64,000 nucleotides of DNA from Prevotella sp. UBA3675 (GTDB lineage Bacteria > Bacteroidota > Bacteroidia > Bacteroidales > Bacteroidaceae): contig DFJI01000010.1 in assembly GCA_002372235.1 (NCBI GenBank), forward strand, positions 6,977 to 70,976, read 5' to 3'. The notes under the pieces were generated by a model, which saw nothing but the letters and a program-made list of their open reading frames with translations, searched no databases and was not told the DNA's origin. The position numbers were made by a program, and so were the translations under genes. Each line of letters begins with the position of its first letter. Position 1 is the stretch's first letter. Of the stretch, positions 1 to 10,851 are shown piece by piece.

Positions 1-27
1 CGTTCAATGTTCAACGTTCAACGTCCT

Positions 28-855
28 TTAGTCTTTGGTTATCTTCTTGCACTTCGCCAGCAGTTTTTCGGCTTGAGCGCGATTGGGCGAGTCCGGATAT
101 TCATTCAGGAACCCGTAGCACTCGTCCTCTGCCTCACGATAGCGCTCTATCTGCTTGTCCCTTGAGGAGTTGAGGGCCAACTGATACTTGCTCCGCACAA
201 TGAGCATAGAGAAGTCCTCGCGCCACTGGGAGTAAGGGAAGAGCTTCAGCGCATTTTCAGCGGTCACGATGCATGAGATATAGTTACTCTCCGTATTGGA
301 ATTGACGTTACCAAAGTAGCCTCCCAGATTGTAGTACAGCTTGGCTGAGAGCAGTTCCTTCATCACCAGCTTGTCCTGTAGCTCGAAGAGGCTCTTCTGA
401 GCAGCCTCGCGATGGGGCGAATCCGGGTAGTTGTCCATGAAGCGCTGGAATGCGCTGATGGCGCCAAGCGTAGGTGTCTGGTCAAGGCGAGGCTCCGGCG
501 AGCCCATATAGAGCGAACGGCCTACATAGTAGGCGGCATTCTCTGCATAGACGGACCGGGGATAGGTTGTGAAGAACTTCTGAAACGTCTCCGAAGCCGA
601 CTCATAGTCCTTGTTCATGTATTGCGACATAGCCAGCATGTAGAGCGACTCTTGCGCCTCATCGGTACCTTTCTTTAGTGAGATGAGGTCCAGCAACAGG
701 CTCTCGGCATTGCTATATTTGCCCATCGCAAAGCACTGCTTGGCATATTCGTAGCGATAGTCATAGTCATTCGACTTATAGACCTTGTTCAGCTCATTGG
801 CACATCCTGAAGCCAGAACTGCCGCGACGACTATGACAAAAAGATTCCTTTTCAT
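28..855 (-). CDS. bamD: BamD outer membrane assembly lipoprotein
   Basis: BamD is the TPR lipoprotein of the BAM complex, which inserts beta-barrel proteins into the outer membrane from its periplasmic face. The N-terminus is a lipoprotein signal with lipobox LASGC, putting the lipidated Cys at residue 18. TPR-like helical repeats follow, such as AESLLLDLISL near 50 and SPHREAAQKSLFELQDK near 145. The length of 275 aa is normal for the family. It is transcribed away from uvrB with its own promoter just upstream. The family call is firm. A general outer-membrane TPR lipoprotein is the only alternative. Confidence 0.88.
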   Translation of the reverse strand: MKRNLFVIVVAAVLASGCANELNKVYKSNDYDYRYEYAKQCFAMGKYSNAESLLLDLISLKKGTDEAQESLYMLAMSQYMNKDYESASETFQKFFTTYPRSVYAENAAYYVGRSLYMGSPEPRLDQTPTLGAISAFQRFMDNYPDSPHREAAQKSLFELQDKLVMKELLSAKLYYNLGGYFGNVNSNTESNYISCIVTAENALKLFPYSQWREDFSMLIVRSKYQLALNSSRDKQIERYREAEDECYGFLNEYPDSPNRAQAEKLLAKCKKITKD

Positions 856-879
856 TCAATTCAAATTAATTTGGCCTGC

Positions 880-887
880 AAAATTAG
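880..887 (-). promoter_or_regulatory. -7 promoter element for bamD
   Basis: On the minus strand this reads TAATTTTG followed by C, matching the Bacteroidetes -7 consensus TAnnTTTG. It lies about 25 bases before the bamD start codon. The -33 box is not clear. Confidence 0.55.
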
Positions 888-961
888 TCATTTTCGGCTG
901 AAAAACAAAGCGTTTATAGTTTTTTTAACCGCTGATTACATAGATTTCACAGAATATGTTA

Positions 962-969
962 TAATTTTG
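962..969 (+). promoter_or_regulatory. -7 promoter element for uvrB
   Basis: TAATTTTG followed by C matches TAnnTTTG and lies about 60 bases before the uvrB ATG. No damage-response operator is obvious near it. Confidence 0.5.
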
Positions 970-1030
970 CACACACTTTCGCGGTTAAATAAGTGTATTT
1001 TCATCATATTCCACAACAGTCTTCTATTTT

Positions 1031-3055
1031 ATGGATTTCGAACTTACCTCTAAATACCAGCCTACTGGCGACCAGCCGGAAGCCATCCGACAACTAACCG
1101 ACGGTCTTGTTCGAGGCGATCGCTCACAGGTGTTGCTGGGTGTGACGGGTTCGGGCAAGACTTTTACGATTGCAAACGTCATCCAGAACTATCAGCGCCC
1201 CACCCTCATTCTCTCCCACAACAAAACTCTGGCTGCTCAGCTCTACGAGGAAATGAAGGGATTTTTCCCGAAGAACGCCGTAGAGTATTACGTAAGCTAC
1301 TACGACTATTATCAACCCGAAGCCTACCTTCCCCACACCGACACTTACATTGAGAAAGACTTAGCCATCAACGAAGAGATTGACCGACTAAGGCTCAGTG
1401 CCGTATCTTCCTTACTGTCAGGACGTAAGGACGTTGTCGTTGTATCTTCTGTTTCGTGCATTTACGGTATGGGTTCGCCTGTTGCGTTAGAGCAGAACAT
1501 CATAGAGCTTCACCAAGGGCAGACGCTCAGTCGCAACGCGCTCTTGCGCCGTCTGGTGCAGGCGCTCTACACCCGCAACGACATCGCACTGGAGAGAGGC
1601 AATTTCCGTGTGAAAGGCGACACCGTTGACATCTATATGGCCTATAATAATGTGGTGCTTCGCATCACTTTCTGGGACGAGGAGATTGACGCGATTGAGG
1701 AGCTCGACCCCGTCACGATGCAGCGCATGGCTCGCTTCACGGAGTACAAGCTGTATCCGGCCAACCTCTTCATGACCACCCAAGAGCAGACCAACCGCGC
1801 CATCCACGACATTCAGGACGATTTGACCAAGCAGGTTGAGTTCTTTACTGAAGCGGGCGACCCCATCAAGGCGCAGCGCATCAAGGAGCGCGTTGAATAT
1901 GACATGGAGATGATCAAGGAGCTGGGGCACTGCTCAGGCATAGAGAACTATTCGCGCTATTTCGACGGGCGACAAGCTGGCGAACGCCCTTACTGCCTGC
2001 TCGACTTTTTCCCCGACGACTATCTGCTTGTGATTGACGAAAGCCACGTTTCAGTGCCGCAAATCAACGCCATGTACGGAGGCGACCGCGCCCGCAAGAC
2101 GAATCTCGTAGAATACGGATTCCGCCTGCCTGCAGCCTTCGACAACCGCCCTCTTACATTTGAAGAGTTCCAGAAGGAAGTCAATCAGGTCATCTACGTC
2201 TCAGCCACTCCTGCCGACTTCGAGTTAGCCGAAGCTGAGGGTGTTGTCGTAGAACAGGTGATTCGCCCTACGGGGCTCCTGGACCCTGAAATCGAGGTGC
2301 GGCCTTCTGAACATCAGATTGACGACCTGCTGGAAGAGATCAACGTGAGGATTGAGCGCCACGAACGGGTGCTCGTGACTACGCTCACCAAGCGAATGGC
2401 TGAGGAGCTGTCCGAGTTTCTGCTGAATCACGGAGTACAGACGGCTTATATCCATAGCGACGTAGCCACACTGGACCGCGTGAAGATTCTCGAGGACCTG
2501 CGCAATGGAGTATATGACGTGCTGGTGGGAGTCAACCTCTTGCGCGAAGGACTCGATTTGCCCGAAGTGTCGCTCGTTGCCATCCTCGATGCCGACAAAG
2601 AGGGATTCCTCCGTTCGCATCGCAGCTTGACGCAAACAGCCGGACGTGCCGCACGAAACGTCAACGGACGAGTCATCATGTATGCCGACACAATCACCGC
2701 CTCCATGCAGCTCACCATCGACGAGACCAACCGCCGACGCGCCAAACAGCTGCGCTACAACGAGGAACACGGCATCACGCCCACGCAGATTGTCAAGACG
2801 CTGCACCACTCGCTGAGCCGCGACGACCGTCCAGACATCAAGGAGCTGAAGCGTGCTTCGGGCGACAAGCAGGCTGCCGCAGCGACGATGGCCGCCGACC
2901 CCATCATAGAGCACATGACCCGTCCGCAGATGGAGAAACTGATTGCCGAGACGACCCGAAAGATGAAGGAGGCCGCCCGACAAATGGACTTCCTGCAGGC
3001 AGCACAGTATCGCGACGAAATCATTCGTCTTCAGCAAGAGCTGGAACTGAAATAA
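1031..3055 (+). CDS. uvrB: UvrABC excinuclease subunit B
   Basis: UvrB is the damage-verifying helicase-like subunit of nucleotide excision repair. It receives DNA from UvrA and recruits UvrC. The N-terminus has the family signature with Walker A GVTGSGKTFT near residues 38-47. The beta-hairpin stretch YYVSYYDYYQPEAY lies near 87-100, DESHV is the Walker B/DEAD-like box, and helicase motif VI reads QTAGRAARN. The C-terminal UVR motif is in the last 35 residues (QMDFLQAAQYRDEI). The length of 674 aa is usual. It stands alone, divergent from bamD. Confidence 0.97.
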   Translation: MDFELTSKYQPTGDQPEAIRQLTDGLVRGDRSQVLLGVTGSGKTFTIANVIQNYQRPTLILSHNKTLAAQLYEEMKGFFPKNAVEYYVSYYDYYQPEAYLPHTDTYIEKDLAINEEIDRLRLSAVSSLLSGRKDVVVVSSVSCIYGMGSPVALEQNIIELHQGQTLSRNALLRRLVQALYTRNDIALERGNFRVKGDTVDIYMAYNNVVLRITFWDEEIDAIEELDPVTMQRMARFTEYKLYPANLFMTTQEQTNRAIHDIQDDLTKQVEFFTEAGDPIKAQRIKERVEYDMEMIKELGHCSGIENYSRYFDGRQAGERPYCLLDFFPDDYLLVIDESHVSVPQINAMYGGDRARKTNLVEYGFRLPAAFDNRPLTFEEFQKEVNQVIYVSATPADFELAEAEGVVVEQVIRPTGLLDPEIEVRPSEHQIDDLLEEINVRIERHERVLVTTLTKRMAEELSEFLLNHGVQTAYIHSDVATLDRVKILEDLRNGVYDVLVGVNLLREGLDLPEVSLVAILDADKEGFLRSHRSLTQTAGRAARNVNGRVIMYADTITASMQLTIDETNRRRAKQLRYNEEHGITPTQIVKTLHHSLSRDDRPDIKELKRASGDKQAAAATMAADPIIEHMTRPQMEKLIAETTRKMKEAARQMDFLQAAQYRDEIIRLQQELELK

Positions 3056-3110
3056 GAAGCACTTTCCTGCTCTTCTCAAGCCTAAACATTTTTTCATTCA
3101 TACTGTTTCT

Positions 3111-3176
3111 TGGAGCAAACGCGCCAAAGCAATGGAGCGAATGCGCCAAGATACAGGGGCGATTTATGCGAAACGA
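3111..3176. repeat. Three imperfect 22-bp tandem units with palindromic cores
   Basis: Units begin at 3111, 3133 and 3155. The first two share TGGAGC, a short spacer and GCGCCA, so each is a 16-bp imperfect palindrome (TGGnGC...GCnCCA). The third is more decayed but keeps the phase. The array runs straight into the long inverted repeat. Confidence 0.6.
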
Positions 3177-3247
3177 GTATAAGCAGCTGCAGCGGATTAT
3201 ATAATCGGCTATAGCGGACTATATAATCCGCTGCAGCTGCTTATACT
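3176..3247. repeat. Perfect 28-bp inverted repeat, 16-nt spacer
   Basis: Arms 3176-3203 and 3220-3247 are exact reverse complements, with a spacer at 3204-3219. Smaller palindromes are nested inside: GCAGCTGC near both outer ends, and two copies of a 20-bp near-palindrome (AGCGGAyTATATAATCsGCT) starting 22 bp apart at 3191 and 3213. It could fold as a cruciform or a very stable RNA hairpin. Function is unknown. Confidence 0.85.
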
Positions 3248-3382
3248 AAAATAGCTTAAATCACTCCGAGAGCTCAGGCATTTACCCCCGTCAGACGTTG
3301 TGAATCATTCCGAAAACGATTGTTTATCATCGAACAAACAAGTTTTTTCGAGACTGTGACGCGCTATCTCACTTTTTTTCCG

Positions 3383-3390
3383 TACCTTTG
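3383..3390 (+). promoter_or_regulatory. -7 promoter element for the ABC-F gene
   Basis: TACCTTTG followed by C is an exact TAnnTTTG match. It lies 36 bases before the ATG, and AAGGAG at 3410-3415 gives an unusually good ribosome binding site for this genome. Confidence 0.65.
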
Positions 3391-3411
3391 CACCCCAATT
3401 AAATATAATAA

Positions 3412-5043
<1,632 letters not shown>

Positions 5044-5137
5044 GCCCCACGGTTATACCGATATGCAGACAGGACGCAATAACACTCGCCTGCTATAGTT
5101 TCATCAGGAAAAAATTGCAGGATTCAAAACTTTGTAG

Positions 5138-5145
5138 TACTTTTG
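5138..5145 (+). promoter_or_regulatory. -7 promoter element for grpE-dnaJ
   Basis: TACTTTTG followed by CAG matches TAnnTTTG. A TTG-containing -33-like stretch lies about 23 bases upstream. Transcription would start near 5150, at the foot of the hairpin described next. Confidence 0.55.
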
Positions 5146-5150
5146 CAGAC

Positions 5151-5187
5151 GTGCCGAAACTGACAGAAGCCATTTCGGCACGATTTT
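5151..5187 (+). promoter_or_regulatory. Hairpin plus T-run in the grpE leader
   Basis: GTGCCGAAA (5151-5159) pairs perfectly with TTTCGGCAC (5173-5181) and is followed by GATTTTT. It looks like an intrinsic terminator. It either ends the ABC-F transcript 108 bases after that stop codon or acts as a 5' leader attenuator or stabiliser for grpE, since the predicted start falls at its base. Confidence 0.6.
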
Positions 5188-5225
5188 TGCATACTATATA
5201 GTAAACCTAATTTTATTTGACAATT

Positions 5226-5804
5226 ATGGCAGAAGAAAAGAATATCAATGAAGAGGAAGAGCTGAAGACTGACGAAATGGCAGTTGATGCTGAAAACGAC
5301 GAGACGGCAGCCGAAGAGCAGCCACAACAGGAGGATACTTCTTCGGAAGAGAAAGACCCACTGGCAGTTGCACAAGCAGAGATAGAAGAGCTGAAGAAGC
5401 AAGCCCTCTACAAGGCTGCCGAGTTTGACAACTATCGCAAGCGCACCATGAAGGAGCGCGCCGAGCTGATTCTGAATGGCGGCGAGAAAGTGATCACAAC
5501 CCTGCTGCCCGTGCTTGACGACATGGAACGCGCACTGGAGAGCGGACAGAAGACCGACGACGTGCAGGTGCTGCGCGAAGGCATGGAGCTCATCTACCAC
5601 AAGCTCGTGAAAGTGCTCGAAGGTCACGGAGTGACGAAGATTGACACGACCGATGCCGACTTCGATACCGACATTCACGAGGCCGTGGCTATGGTGCCGG
5701 GCATGGGCGACGACAAGAAAGGCAAGGTCATTGACTGTCTGGCCGCCGGATATAAACTGAACGACAAAGTGATTCGCCACGCTAAAGTGGCTGTAGGACA
5801 ATAA
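5226..5804 (+). CDS. grpE: GrpE nucleotide exchange factor
   Basis: GrpE releases ADP from DnaK so that the chaperone can recycle substrates. An acidic, disordered N-terminus of about 50 residues precedes the coiled coil ([24 protein letters not shown]). The C-terminal beta domain has the family stretch DTDIHEAV and ends [11 protein letters not shown] start at the ATG reading MAEEKN; an in-frame TTG nine bases earlier is less likely. The stop codon overlaps the dnaJ ATG by one base, so the two are translationally coupled. Confidence 0.95.
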   Translation: MAEEKNINEEEELKTDEMAVDAENDETAAEEQPQQEDTSSEEKDPLAVAQAEIEELKKQALYKAAEFDNYRKRTMKERAELILNGGEKVITTLLPVLDDMERALESGQKTDDVQVLREGMELIYHKLVKVLEGHGVTKIDTTDADFDTDIHEAVAMVPGMGDDKKGKVIDCLAAGYKLNDKVIRHAKVAVGQ

Positions 5805-6958
5805 TGGCTAAAAGAGACTACTATGAAGTCCTGGGCGTCAGCAAGACGGCCTCGGAAGACGAGATTAAGAAGGCTTATCGCAAGATTGCCATCAAGTATC
5901 ACCCCGACCGCAATCCTGGCGACAAGGAGGCCGAGGAGAAGTTCAAGGAGGCTGCTGAAGCCTACGACGTGCTGCACGACCCGCAGAAACGCCAGCAGTA
6001 CGACCAGTTCGGATTCAACGGCCCAATGGGCGGCGGAGGATTCGGAGGATTCGGAGGCGCATCGATGAACATGGACGACATCTTCTCTATGTTCGGCGAC
6101 ATCTTCGGCGGTCACGGCTTTGGCGGCTTCGGCGGCGGTGGCAGACGTGGCACGCAACAGATGCGCGGCGGAGACCTGCGACTGAAAGTGAGACTGACCT
6201 TAGAGGAAATCAATAAGGGCGTGACCAAAAAATTCAAGGTGCGCAAGGACATTGAGTGCAGTCATTGTCATGGCAGCGGTGCCGAAGGCAACAGCGGAAA
6301 GGACACTTGTCCGACTTGCCACGGAAGCGGTGTCATCACCCACACAACGCAGAGCATCTTCGGCATGATGCAGACACAGGGCGTTTGCCCCACTTGTCAC
6401 GGAGCAGGCGAAGTGATTCGCAACAAGTGTCACGAGTGCAACGGCACTGGTGTCGTGAAAGGCGAAGAGGTGGTTGAAATCAACATTCCCGCAGGCGTAG
6501 CCGAAGGCATGGTGATCAACGTACCCGGCAAGGGAAACGCAGGCCCCAACAACGGCATCAGCGGCGACATTCAGGTGTTTGTGGAGGAAGAGGATCACGA
6601 CACTTTCGTGCGTGACGGAAACGACCTCATATTCAACCTGCTGCTCGACTTCCCCACGGCAGCCTTAGGCGGCGACGTGGAAATCCCCACGATTGAAGGC
6701 ACAAAACTGAAAGTGAAAATAGACAGCGGCACACAACCTGGCAAGACGCTCCGTCTGCGCGGAAAGGGTCTTCCCGCAGTGCAAGGTTACGGAAACGGAA
6801 GGGGCGACCTGGTGGTCAATATCAGCGTGTATGTGCCTAAGACACTCTCACGCGAAGAGAAGCAGGCACTCGAGTCGTTCAAGAAGAGCGACAACTTCAA
6901 AGGCGACAAGCAGACACGAGACTCTATCTTCCAGCGTTTCAAGAACTATTTCAGCTAA
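5804..6958 (+). CDS. dnaJ: DnaJ chaperone (Hsp40, type I)
   Basis: DnaJ delivers clients to DnaK and stimulates its ATPase. The J domain occupies about 1-70 with the HPD motif (YHPDRNPGD), then a Gly/Phe-rich stretch (about 75-125). The zinc domain has four CxxCxGxG repeats ([32 protein letters not shown]). C-terminal client-binding domains complete the 384 aa. It forms a stress operon with grpE and may read on into folC, 69 bases downstream. Confidence 0.97.
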   Translation: MAKRDYYEVLGVSKTASEDEIKKAYRKIAIKYHPDRNPGDKEAEEKFKEAAEAYDVLHDPQKRQQYDQFGFNGPMGGGGFGGFGGASMNMDDIFSMFGDIFGGHGFGGFGGGGRRGTQQMRGGDLRLKVRLTLEEINKGVTKKFKVRKDIECSHCHGSGAEGNSGKDTCPTCHGSGVITHTTQSIFGMMQTQGVCPTCHGAGEVIRNKCHECNGTGVVKGEEVVEINIPAGVAEGMVINVPGKGNAGPNNGISGDIQVFVEEEDHDTFVRDGNDLIFNLLLDFPTAALGGDVEIPTIEGTKLKVKIDSGTQPGKTLRLRGKGLPAVQGYGNGRGDLVVNISVYVPKTLSREEKQALESFKKSDNFKGDKQTRDSIFQRFKNYFS

Positions 6959-7027
6959 GCTTTCTGGTTTCCAGAATTTTACAAAAGAAAGCAATAAGCG
7001 ACACTATAACAAGAAGAGAGTGACGAA

Positions 7028-8350
7028 ATGACCTATAAGAATGTGACCGACTATCTGTTCAGCCAGACACCCAGTTTCGAGAAGCAGGGTGCAAGCGGCT
7101 ATAAGGAGGGACTGGAGACCACCATCAAACTTGATGAGCACTTCGACCATCCGCACGAGCACTTCCGCAGCATACACATTGCCGGCACCAACGGCAAGGG
7201 TTCGGTAGCTCACAGCATCGCTGCCATGCTGCAAGTATATGGCTACCGGGTAGGACTCTACACGTCTCCTCACCTGATTGACTTCAGAGAGCGCATCCGC
7301 GTGAACGGCGTACCCATCTCAGAAGAATATGTCGTTGACTTCATAGAAAAAGAAAAGAGCTTCTTCGAACCTCTGAAACCCACCTTCTTCGAAATCACCA
7401 CAGCGATGGCATTCAAGTACTTCAAAGACATGAATGTAGATATAGCCGTCGTGGAGGTGGGACTGGGCGGACGCTTGGACTGCACGAACATCATCACCCC
7501 TATCCTGTCTGTCATTACAAACATTTCACTGGACCACACTCAGCTACTCGGAGCAAGTCTGGAGCAGATTGCAATGGAGAAAGGCGGAATCATCAAGACT
7601 GGCATTCCCGTCGTGATCGGCGAGACACTGCCGGAGACACGCCCCATTTTCGAGGCTTTGGCCCAGGAGCACAACGCCCCGATCCACTTTGCCGAAGACG
7701 AGGAGGAAAAAGAGATTGAGACAGCTGAAGCGCTCCCTGAAGGCGGCATTCACTATACTGCACGCCACTTGGCTGATTTCAACGGAGAACTGAGCGGAAT
7801 CTATCAGAAGAAGAACATGAACACCACTATAGTGGCTATGCACATACTGATGGACACTGGCTATCTGTGCGAATGCTATAATCCCGAAAACAACCGCAAG
7901 ATTCAAGAAGAGATGAATCTCGCCCTCCAGAATGTGACGAAGATCACTGGTCTCATGGGAAGATGGCAGACGATTCGCAAGCAACCCACCATCGTGTGCG
8001 ACACAGGTCACAACGTCGGAGGCTGGGAGTACATCAGCAAGCAGCTGGCTACCGTAAAGTGCGAAAAGATGCATATCGTGATTGGCATTGTAGATGACAA
8101 GGACATCTATGGCATTATGAACCTGCTGCCCAAGGATGCTACCTATTATTATACAAAGGCCGACAGTAAACGTGCTTTTCCCGAAACCTCACTGAAAGTA
8201 TTTGGCGACCAGTTCGGGCTCACTGGCGAATGCTATGCCACTGTGCCTGAGGCGGTAAGGGCTGCCACCGATGCTGCAACGCCTGAGGACTTCATCTTTA
8301 TCGGAGGAAGCACGTATGTCGTGGCCGACTTCTTGAAATCGCGCAATTAG
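7028..8350 (+). CDS. folC: Folylpolyglutamate/dihydrofolate synthase
   Basis: FolC adds glutamate to folates, and in many bacteria also to dihydropteroate. The Mur-ligase fold is shown by the ATP loop GTNGKGSVAHS (about 56-66), the substrate loop SPHLIDFRERI (about 79-90), and VVEVGLGGRLDCTN in the middle domain. A C-terminal Rossmann-like domain follows (CDTGHNVGGW). The length of 440 aa is normal. A strong hairpin terminator follows the stop, so folC ends the grpE-dnaJ-folC run. Confidence 0.94.
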   Translation: MTYKNVTDYLFSQTPSFEKQGASGYKEGLETTIKLDEHFDHPHEHFRSIHIAGTNGKGSVAHSIAAMLQVYGYRVGLYTSPHLIDFRERIRVNGVPISEEYVVDFIEKEKSFFEPLKPTFFEITTAMAFKYFKDMNVDIAVVEVGLGGRLDCTNIITPILSVITNISLDHTQLLGASLEQIAMEKGGIIKTGIPVVIGETLPETRPIFEALAQEHNAPIHFAEDEEEKEIETAEALPEGGIHYTARHLADFNGELSGIYQKKNMNTTIVAMHILMDTGYLCECYNPENNRKIQEEMNLALQNVTKITGLMGRWQTIRKQPTIVCDTGHNVGGWEYISKQLATVKCEKMHIVIGIVDDKDIYGIMNLLPKDATYYYTKADSKRAFPETSLKVFGDQFGLTGECYATVPEAVRAATDAATPEDFIFIGGSTYVVADFLKSRN

Positions 8351-8372
8351 CTGTTTTTAACACCAATTTTTC

Positions 8373-8404
8373 GCCGATATGTTTGCACATGTCGGCTTTT
8401 TTTT
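8373..8404 (+). terminator. Intrinsic terminator after folC
   Basis: GCCGATATG (8373-8381) pairs with CATGTCGGC (8388-8396), with one G-T pair, and is followed by eight T residues. Confidence 0.8.
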
Positions 8405-8414
8405 GTTATTTTGC
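8382..8414 (+). promoter_or_regulatory. Probable galM operon promoter
   Basis: TTTG at 8382-8385 is a -33 box, and TTATTTTGC at 8406-8414 is a near match to the -7 box. The promoter overlaps the folC terminator, an economical arrangement. It would drive galM, the permease and galK. Confidence 0.45.
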
Positions 8415-8445
8415 AAAAGATACTGTAACTAAAAACAAACATCTT

Positions 8446-9537
8446 ATGGCAAACACAACAGAAAATGCGAATCTCTGTGGTCTGAAAAGAGAAGACTTTC
8501 AGACCACTATCAATGGCAAGAAAACCGATCTTTACATTTTACGCAACCGCAAGGGCTACGAAGTGGCTATCACTAACTATGGCGGTGCAATCTGTGCCAT
8601 CATGGTGCCAGACAAGAACGGAAAAGTTGCCAATGTCATTCAGGGACACGATAACATCCAGTCAGTCATCAACTCACCAGAGCCGTTTCTCTCGACCCTC
8701 ATCGGACGATTTGGCAACCGCATCTGCAAAGGTATGTTCACGCTGAACGGGAAAGAATATCAACTGGCTATCAACAACGGGCCCAATGCCCTCCACGGAG
8801 GACCTACCGGATTCCACGCCCGCGTTTGGGATGCCAAACAGATGGGACCTCGAGCACTGGCACTCCACCGCATTTCATCCTACGGCGAGGAAGGCTTCAC
8901 AGGCGAAGTTGACATCACGGTTGAGTTTACGTTTACCGACAAAAACGAACTCGTTCTCGAATACCTCGCCACGACAAACAAAAAGACAATCGTCAACTTC
9001 ACTCACCACGGCTTCTTCTGTTTGGCTGGAACTGCCGATCCAACCCCAACAATCAACGATCTTCAGTGCGAAATCAACGCCGATTTCTATATTCCCATCG
9101 ACGACACCTCTATCCCTACAGGCGAAATACGCAAGGTGGAAGGTACGCCATTTGACTTCCGAAAGGCTAAGCCCGTAGGTCAGGACATTGATGCTGACGA
9201 CCAGCAGATTAAGAACGGTGCAGGCTATGACCACTGCTTCGTGCTGAACAAGAAGGAGGAAGGCGAGCTGAGTTTTGCAGCAAAGATCAAGGACCCCAAC
9301 AGCGGTCGCACCATGGAAGTGTTTACGACGGAGCCCGGCGTGCAGGTGTATAGCGACAACTGGGCTGATGGTTACAAGGGATATCACGGCGCTACGTTCG
9401 GACGCCGCTCAGCAATCTGCTTCGAGTGCCAGCACTTCCCCGACACACCTAATCGTCCTTACTTCCCCTCTGTGATTCTGCGTCCCGGACAACAGTATAA
9501 GCAGAAGACCATTTATAAGTTTGATGTAGAGGCATAG
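8446..9537 (+). CDS. galM: Aldose 1-epimerase (galactose mutarotase)
   Basis: GalM interconverts beta- and alpha-D-galactose ahead of galactokinase. The first catalytic His lies in NALHGGPTGF and the catalytic Glu in FECQHFPDTPN. The usual TNHxYFNL block around the second catalytic His reads THHGFFCL; the His is kept but its surroundings differ. I start at the ATG reading MANTTEN, after the promoter, giving 363 aa. An upstream in-frame ATG lies inside the terminator/promoter region. No signal peptide is visible, so it is cytoplasmic. It is first in a galactose operon. Confidence 0.92.
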   Translation: MANTTENANLCGLKREDFQTTINGKKTDLYILRNRKGYEVAITNYGGAICAIMVPDKNGKVANVIQGHDNIQSVINSPEPFLSTLIGRFGNRICKGMFTLNGKEYQLAINNGPNALHGGPTGFHARVWDAKQMGPRALALHRISSYGEEGFTGEVDITVEFTFTDKNELVLEYLATTNKKTIVNFTHHGFFCLAGTADPTPTINDLQCEINADFYIPIDDTSIPTGEIRKVEGTPFDFRKAKPVGQDIDADDQQIKNGAGYDHCFVLNKKEEGELSFAAKIKDPNSGRTMEVFTTEPGVQVYSDNWADGYKGYHGATFGRRSAICFECQHFPDTPNRPYFPSVILRPGQQYKQKTIYKFDVEA

Positions 9538-9564
9538 AAAATCTAAAAAAACATCCTAATAATT

Positions 9565-10797
9565 ATGTCACAAAAACAACAACCGAACTATTTGTTCCCT
9601 CTGATTATTGTGTTCATTGTGTGCTTCCTCATCGGATTCATCACGACAATGAACAACTCGATGATTGAGTTCTGTAAGGAAGCATTCAAGCTGTCTGACA
9701 CTCAGGGACAGCTTGTGAACACCTTCTTCTATGGTGCCTACTTCTTCTCCATCCCATTTGCCATGATGATGAGCAAGATTGGTTACAAGGCAACACTTGT
9801 ACTCGGTTTGACCGTAGTAGGCATCGGCTTCATTGCTAACAACCTGGGCGTGACCGCAGCCCTCGGCTCAGCTAATGTTTACACCGTATTCCTCTGCTGC
9901 ATGAGTATCGTGGCACTGGGTGTCGTGATGCTGCAACTGGTGGCCAATCCTTACGTGATGGTGCTGGGCAAGCCTGAAAGTGGTGCTTTCCGCATGACTC
10001 TCTCACAGGCGCTGAACTCTGTAGCAACGACTGTTGCACCTATCTTTATTACTACTGTCATTATCGCAGGCAAGCCCAAACTGCCTGAGAATGTGCCTGG
10101 CCCGTTCCTCATGCTGGGCATCTTTGCACTGGTGATTGCTGCTATCCTGTTCTTCATCAAGCTGCCCGATCCTGATATGGACAAGAAAGATGATGCAGAA
10201 GAAGTGGCTACTGACGCAAAGCAGTACAAATCGAGTGTATTCAAATATCCTCACGTATGGTTCGGTGCGCTCGCTATCGCCATGTATATGGGACTGGAGA
10301 TTGGTATTCCCTCCATGCTTCCTGCATACTGGAAAGCTGACCCCAACCTGCCCGGTTCGGCTACAGACTATCTGCCTCTCTACTGGGGCGGCATGATGGT
10401 TGGACGTTTCGTAGGCTCTGCCATCTTGGCTAAGTTTGAGGCTCGCAAGCTGCTCACTGCATGTCTGATTCTCGGTGCTTGCTGCGTAGGAATCTCATTC
10501 TTTCTGCCAGGTATGTATGCCGTTTATGCAATGCTGGCTGCCGGACTGTTCCACTCCGTGATGTGGCCTCTCATCTTCAACCTTGGCCTGCAGGAGCTTG
10601 GTCCTCACACGAAGAACGCATCTGGTCTGATCAATATGGGTGTACTGGGTGGAGCAACACTGCCACTGCTCATGGGTACTGTTGTTGATAACCCCGCACT
10701 CGGCGTAGGTGTAGCCATCATGATGATGTTCGTGTACTATGCATACGTCCTCTGGTTCTGCAACTGGGGTTCGAAGATTGGTCTCAACGTAAAATAA
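9565..10797 (+). CDS. Sugar/H+ symporter, FucP-GluP family (MFS)
   Basis: This 410-residue major facilitator has about twelve membrane spans. It opens with a short polar N-terminus, then LFPLIIVFIVCFLIGFITTMNNS, the fucose/glucose/galactose permease signature region. QLVANPYVMVLG and FRMTLSQALNSVATTVAP in spans 4-5 are also typical. Its place between galM and galK argues for galactose (perhaps also glucose) as substrate; that is inference from context. Confidence 0.88.
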   Translation: MSQKQQPNYLFPLIIVFIVCFLIGFITTMNNSMIEFCKEAFKLSDTQGQLVNTFFYGAYFFSIPFAMMMSKIGYKATLVLGLTVVGIGFIANNLGVTAALGSANVYTVFLCCMSIVALGVVMLQLVANPYVMVLGKPESGAFRMTLSQALNSVATTVAPIFITTVIIAGKPKLPENVPGPFLMLGIFALVIAAILFFIKLPDPDMDKKDDAEEVATDAKQYKSSVFKYPHVWFGALAIAMYMGLEIGIPSMLPAYWKADPNLPGSATDYLPLYWGGMMVGRFVGSAILAKFEARKLLTACLILGACCVGISFFLPGMYAVYAMLAAGLFHSVMWPLIFNLGLQELGPHTKNASGLINMGVLGGATLPLLMGTVVDNPALGVGVAIMMMFVYYAYVLWFCNWGSKIGLNVK

Positions 10798-10851
10798 GCG
10801 ATAAGATTTTATTAAATCTCTTAATCATAAATAATTAAAAACAAAAAAACT

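Noticed and set aside
2225..3097. 290-codon open frame antisense to uvrB
   Set aside because: It lies wholly over a certain gene, has no family motif, and its long open run follows from codon bias in uvrB.
3176..3247. Intrinsic terminator of uvrB
   Set aside because: The stem is far longer than typical, it is not followed by a T-run, and it lies 120 bases after the stop.
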